Notes under the pieces: model-generated
Told to the model about the DNA's origin: nothing
The model's input: only the letters and a program-made list of their open reading frames with translations
Databases searched by the model: none
Assembly (NCBI GenBank): GCA_026981645.1
Contig: JALSII010000017.1
Coordinates: 1 to 64,000 of the forward strand
Direction of reading: 5' to 3'
Source: Hyphomicrobiales bacterium
Lineage (GTDB): Bacteria > Pseudomonadota > Alphaproteobacteria > Rhizobiales > Devosiaceae
Length of the DNA: 64,000 bases
Part shown: positions 62,289-64,000 of the stretch, piece by piece
Numbering within the stretch: position 1 is the first letter of the stretch
Layout of the letters: each line of letters begins with the position of its first letter
Program-made: the position numbers and the translations under genes

Positions 62289-63602
62289 ATGATTAGTGAT
62301 GCCCTGACAGCGCGTTTGCGCCCCGTACAGTCCGGCCGGTCCTCATTGGTGGCGGTGCTGGACATCGGGTCGACAAAGATATGCTGCGTGGTGGCACGTC
62401 TGGTGCCCCGCGGGCAGGGCAAGGCCCTCAAAGATCGCTCGCATGTGGTTGAAGTTATCGGCTTTGGTTATGGACCTTCTGCCGGGATCAAAAGTGGCGT
62501 AATCAGCGACCTGGCCAAGGCCGAACAGGCTATCCGCACAGTTGTCGGCTCAGCTGAACGTTCGGCGGGGGTGACGGTTGAATCTGTTATTGTCAATGTG
62601 AGTGCGGGGCGTCTTGGCTCGGAGACATTCAGCGCGACGGTCTCTCTGGAGGGAACCGAAGTGGAGCGGGGCGATATTTCCCGGGTATTGCGGGCAGTTA
62701 ACGAGCGCTCTGTGCGTAACGAACGATCGGTCATTCATGCGCTCCCCATTGGCTTTTCCATTGACGGCCAGAAGGGCATTGAAGACCCTCTTGGCATGGT
62801 TGGTGATCAGCTGGGCATTGATGTGGCTGTGGTGAGTGCGGAAACGCTGGCCATGCGCAATATCGAATTGGCATTGAACAGGTGTCACTTGCAGGTGGAA
62901 GCACTGATTTGCACGCCCTATGCCAGCGGGCTGGCCACTCTGGTGGATGATGAGGCAACGCTTGGGGTGGCAATAGTTGATTTTGGTGGCGCAACTACCA
63001 CGGTCTCGGTGTTCAATCAGGGTCGTCTGGCCTATTGTGATGCCATTGCCATTGGCGGGCATCATCTGACGCTGGATATTGCGCGCCAGCTTTCAGTGGG
63101 CGTGGAGGAAGCGGAACGCCTCAAGACATTTTATGGTTCCGTTCTGCCCGGACAGGCAGACGAGCGCGATCTCATCTCGGTCACCCCGGTTGGTTCGGGC
63201 CCGGATGAAATTCCCAATCAGGTGCCCCGGGCGACGCTGACAAGAATTATCCGCCCACGCATGGAAGAAATTCTGAGCGCTGTTGGCGAGCGCATGCAGG
63301 CCACCGGCATGATGGATATCAGCGGACGCAGACTGGTGCTGACCGGGGGCGGCAGCGAACTGACCGGACTCCCCGAACTGGCGCGCAGGCTTTTGGCGCG
63401 CAATGTGCGCGTGGGACGGCCCTTAGGCGTTGCGGGGCTTCCCGAACTGGCGCGCGGACCGGCGTTTTCCACAGTTGCGGGAATGCTGGTTTATCCCCAG
63501 GTTTGCCATCAGGAGTTTGTTGAGCCGGGGGGTGGCCTTAAAATGACTGGGACTGATGGCTATTTTTCACGAATTGCCAGTTGGCTTCGAAGCGGGTTCT
63601 AG
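62289..63602 (+). CDS. ftsA: Cell division protein FtsA
   Basis: FtsA is an actin-like ATPase that anchors FtsZ to the membrane. From the ATG at 62289 the protein has 437 residues: AVLDIGSTKICCVVA (near 22-36, phosphate 1), VEALICTPYASGL, VDFGGATTTVSVF near 221-233 (phosphate 2), LVLTGGGSELTGLPEL near 348-363 (adenosine) and the C-terminal amphipathic SRIASWLRSGF (membrane-targeting). A TTG at 62271 is in frame. It is separated from ftsZ by 280 bases that hold regulatory sites. Confidence 0.95.
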   Translation: MISDALTARLRPVQSGRSSLVAVLDIGSTKICCVVARLVPRGQGKALKDRSHVVEVIGFGYGPSAGIKSGVISDLAKAEQAIRTVVGSAERSAGVTVESVIVNVSAGRLGSETFSATVSLEGTEVERGDISRVLRAVNERSVRNERSVIHALPIGFSIDGQKGIEDPLGMVGDQLGIDVAVVSAETLAMRNIELALNRCHLQVEALICTPYASGLATLVDDEATLGVAIVDFGGATTTVSVFNQGRLAYCDAIAIGGHHLTLDIARQLSVGVEEAERLKTFYGSVLPGQADERDLISVTPVGSGPDEIPNQVPRATLTRIIRPRMEEILSAVGERMQATGMMDISGRRLVLTGGGSELTGLPELARRLLARNVRVGRPLGVAGLPELARGPAFSTVAGMLVYPQVCHQEFVEPGGGLKMTGTDGYFSRIASWLRSGF

Positions 63603-63747
63603 TGCCCTTTCCCAGCCCTCTGCTTGAAATAAAAAGAGTCAAATCAGAGGGTTTTCAGGCTTTTCTTGTTTTTGGTGTGAGGTGGGAACGGAGCAACGCC
63701 GCTCTGTGCCTGATACTGGCAAGGCAGTTTTGAGGCTGGCATTTATG

Positions 63748-63764
63748 GCTAATCATTGGTTAGC
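63748..63764. promoter_or_regulatory. GCTAA-N7-TTAGC dyad upstream of ftsZ
   Basis: A perfect 5-base inverted repeat with N7 spacing, GCTAA-TCATTGG-TTAGC. It is a diverged relative of the CtrA full site (TTAA-N7-TTAA). Confidence 0.4.
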
Positions 63765-63819
63765 AGGGCGCAGGTTTTTTTTGCATTTTGCACAAAGGTT
63801 AACAAAAAGCCTTGTTTTG

Positions 63820-63835
63820 TTAGGGCGTGATTAAC
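63820..63835 (+). promoter_or_regulatory. Candidate CtrA box upstream of ftsZ
   Basis: TTAG-GGCGTGA-TTAAC matches the CtrA consensus TTAA-N7-TTAAC with one mismatch. It lies 47 bases before the ftsZ start. CtrA control of ftsZ is known in Caulobacter; here it is inferred from sequence. Confidence 0.6.
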
Positions 63836-63882
63836 GATTTTGCAGGTACATCTTAATGTGAAATCTCACGATGAGGCCGGCA

Positions 63883-64000
63883 ATGAGCATCAATCTTACC
63901 ATCCCTGACATTCAGGAACTCAAACCACGCATCACTGTTTTTGGTGTCGGCGGGGCAGGCGGCAACGCCGTCAACAATATGATAGATTCAGGCCTGGAGG
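63883..64000 (+). CDS. ftsZ: Cell division protein FtsZ (5' end only)
   Basis: FtsZ is the tubulin-like GTPase of the division ring. Only the first 39 codons are in the window: an N-terminal MSINLTIPDIQELKPRITVF, then GVGGAGGNAVNNMIDSGLE, which contains the first nucleotide-binding glycine loop. The ATG at 63883 follows GAGG with good spacing. The gene continues beyond the window. Confidence 0.95.
   Translation, partial: MSINLTIPDIQELKPRITVFGVGGAGGNAVNNMIDSGLE

Larger units (their letters stand above)
63603..63882. promoter_or_regulatory. Regulatory region between ftsA and ftsZ
   Basis: No gene is supported. A weak hairpin (CCCTCTG 63616-63622 / CAGAGGG 63645-63651, followed by TTTT) may attenuate readthrough from ftsA. 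Two CtrA-like elements follow, so ftsZ probably has its own promoter here. Confidence 0.6.

Overview
The window is a chromosomal segment from an alphaproteobacterium, most likely a member of the Hyphomicrobiales (Rhizobiales). The evidence is a class A RNase P RNA immediately before the division and cell-wall (dcw) cluster, an ArsR-methyltransferase plus metF pair, a rhizobial-type inositol catabolism cluster with a fused IolC-DUF2090 protein, a CtrA-like box before ftsZ, and a glgA tail directly before pgm. I cannot name the genus. Most of the window is ordinary, well-packed chromosome. There is no prophage, CRISPR array or complete insertion sequence.

Layout. 1-9.3 kb: a reverse-strand SPFH membrane protein and a ribbon-helix-helix protein behind a strong palindromic operator; then ArsR, YjbQ, an ankyrin lipoprotein, a TauE/SafE transporter, a GNAT enzyme, a SIMPL protein, an FAH-family enzyme, a CAT-anticodon tRNA, a BaiN/HI0933-type flavoprotein and a ferric-reductase-like membrane protein. 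9.4-11.5 kb: an Lrp regulator divergent from a SufS-like PLP enzyme. 11.5-24.3 kb: myo-inositol uptake and breakdown, with two dehydrogenases facing an RpiR regulator, an ABC importer, iolC-DUF2090, iolD, iolE and iolB, and a convergent nucleoside hydrolase. iolA is not in the window.

24.5-35.5 kb: a TPR-sulfotransferase gene sits where glgA should be, and only the last codons of glgA survive before pgm. Then come a DUF3995 protein, a DUF900 lipoprotein hydrolase, alanine dehydrogenase with its divergent Lrp regulator, the EttA ABC-F protein and a rhizobial-type outer-membrane barrel. 36-46 kb: a Tat-type M19 dipeptidase, a host-attachment-like protein, RarD, a MOSC protein, the divergent oxyR-katA pair, a DUF2336 protein, and the ArsR-methyltransferase/metF pair behind a perfect 36-bp palindrome.

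46-64 kb: a TerB-DnaJ protein, rnpB and the dcw cluster: rsmH, ftsL, ftsI, murE, murF, mraY, ftsW, murG, murC, murB, a membrane acyltransferase-like gene, ddl, ftsQ, ftsA, and the start of ftsZ. Two usual members are absent: mraZ (expected between rnpB and rsmH) and murD (expected between mraY and ftsW). An extra membrane gene is inserted between murB and ddl.

I see no clear unknown multi-gene defence or biosynthetic system. The most interesting signals are the glgA scar, the altered dcw cluster, the palindrome overlapping the ribosome-binding site of the methionine regulator, the SPFH/RHH locus with its operator, and a short repeat family that begins with a TAG and often coincides with gene stops.
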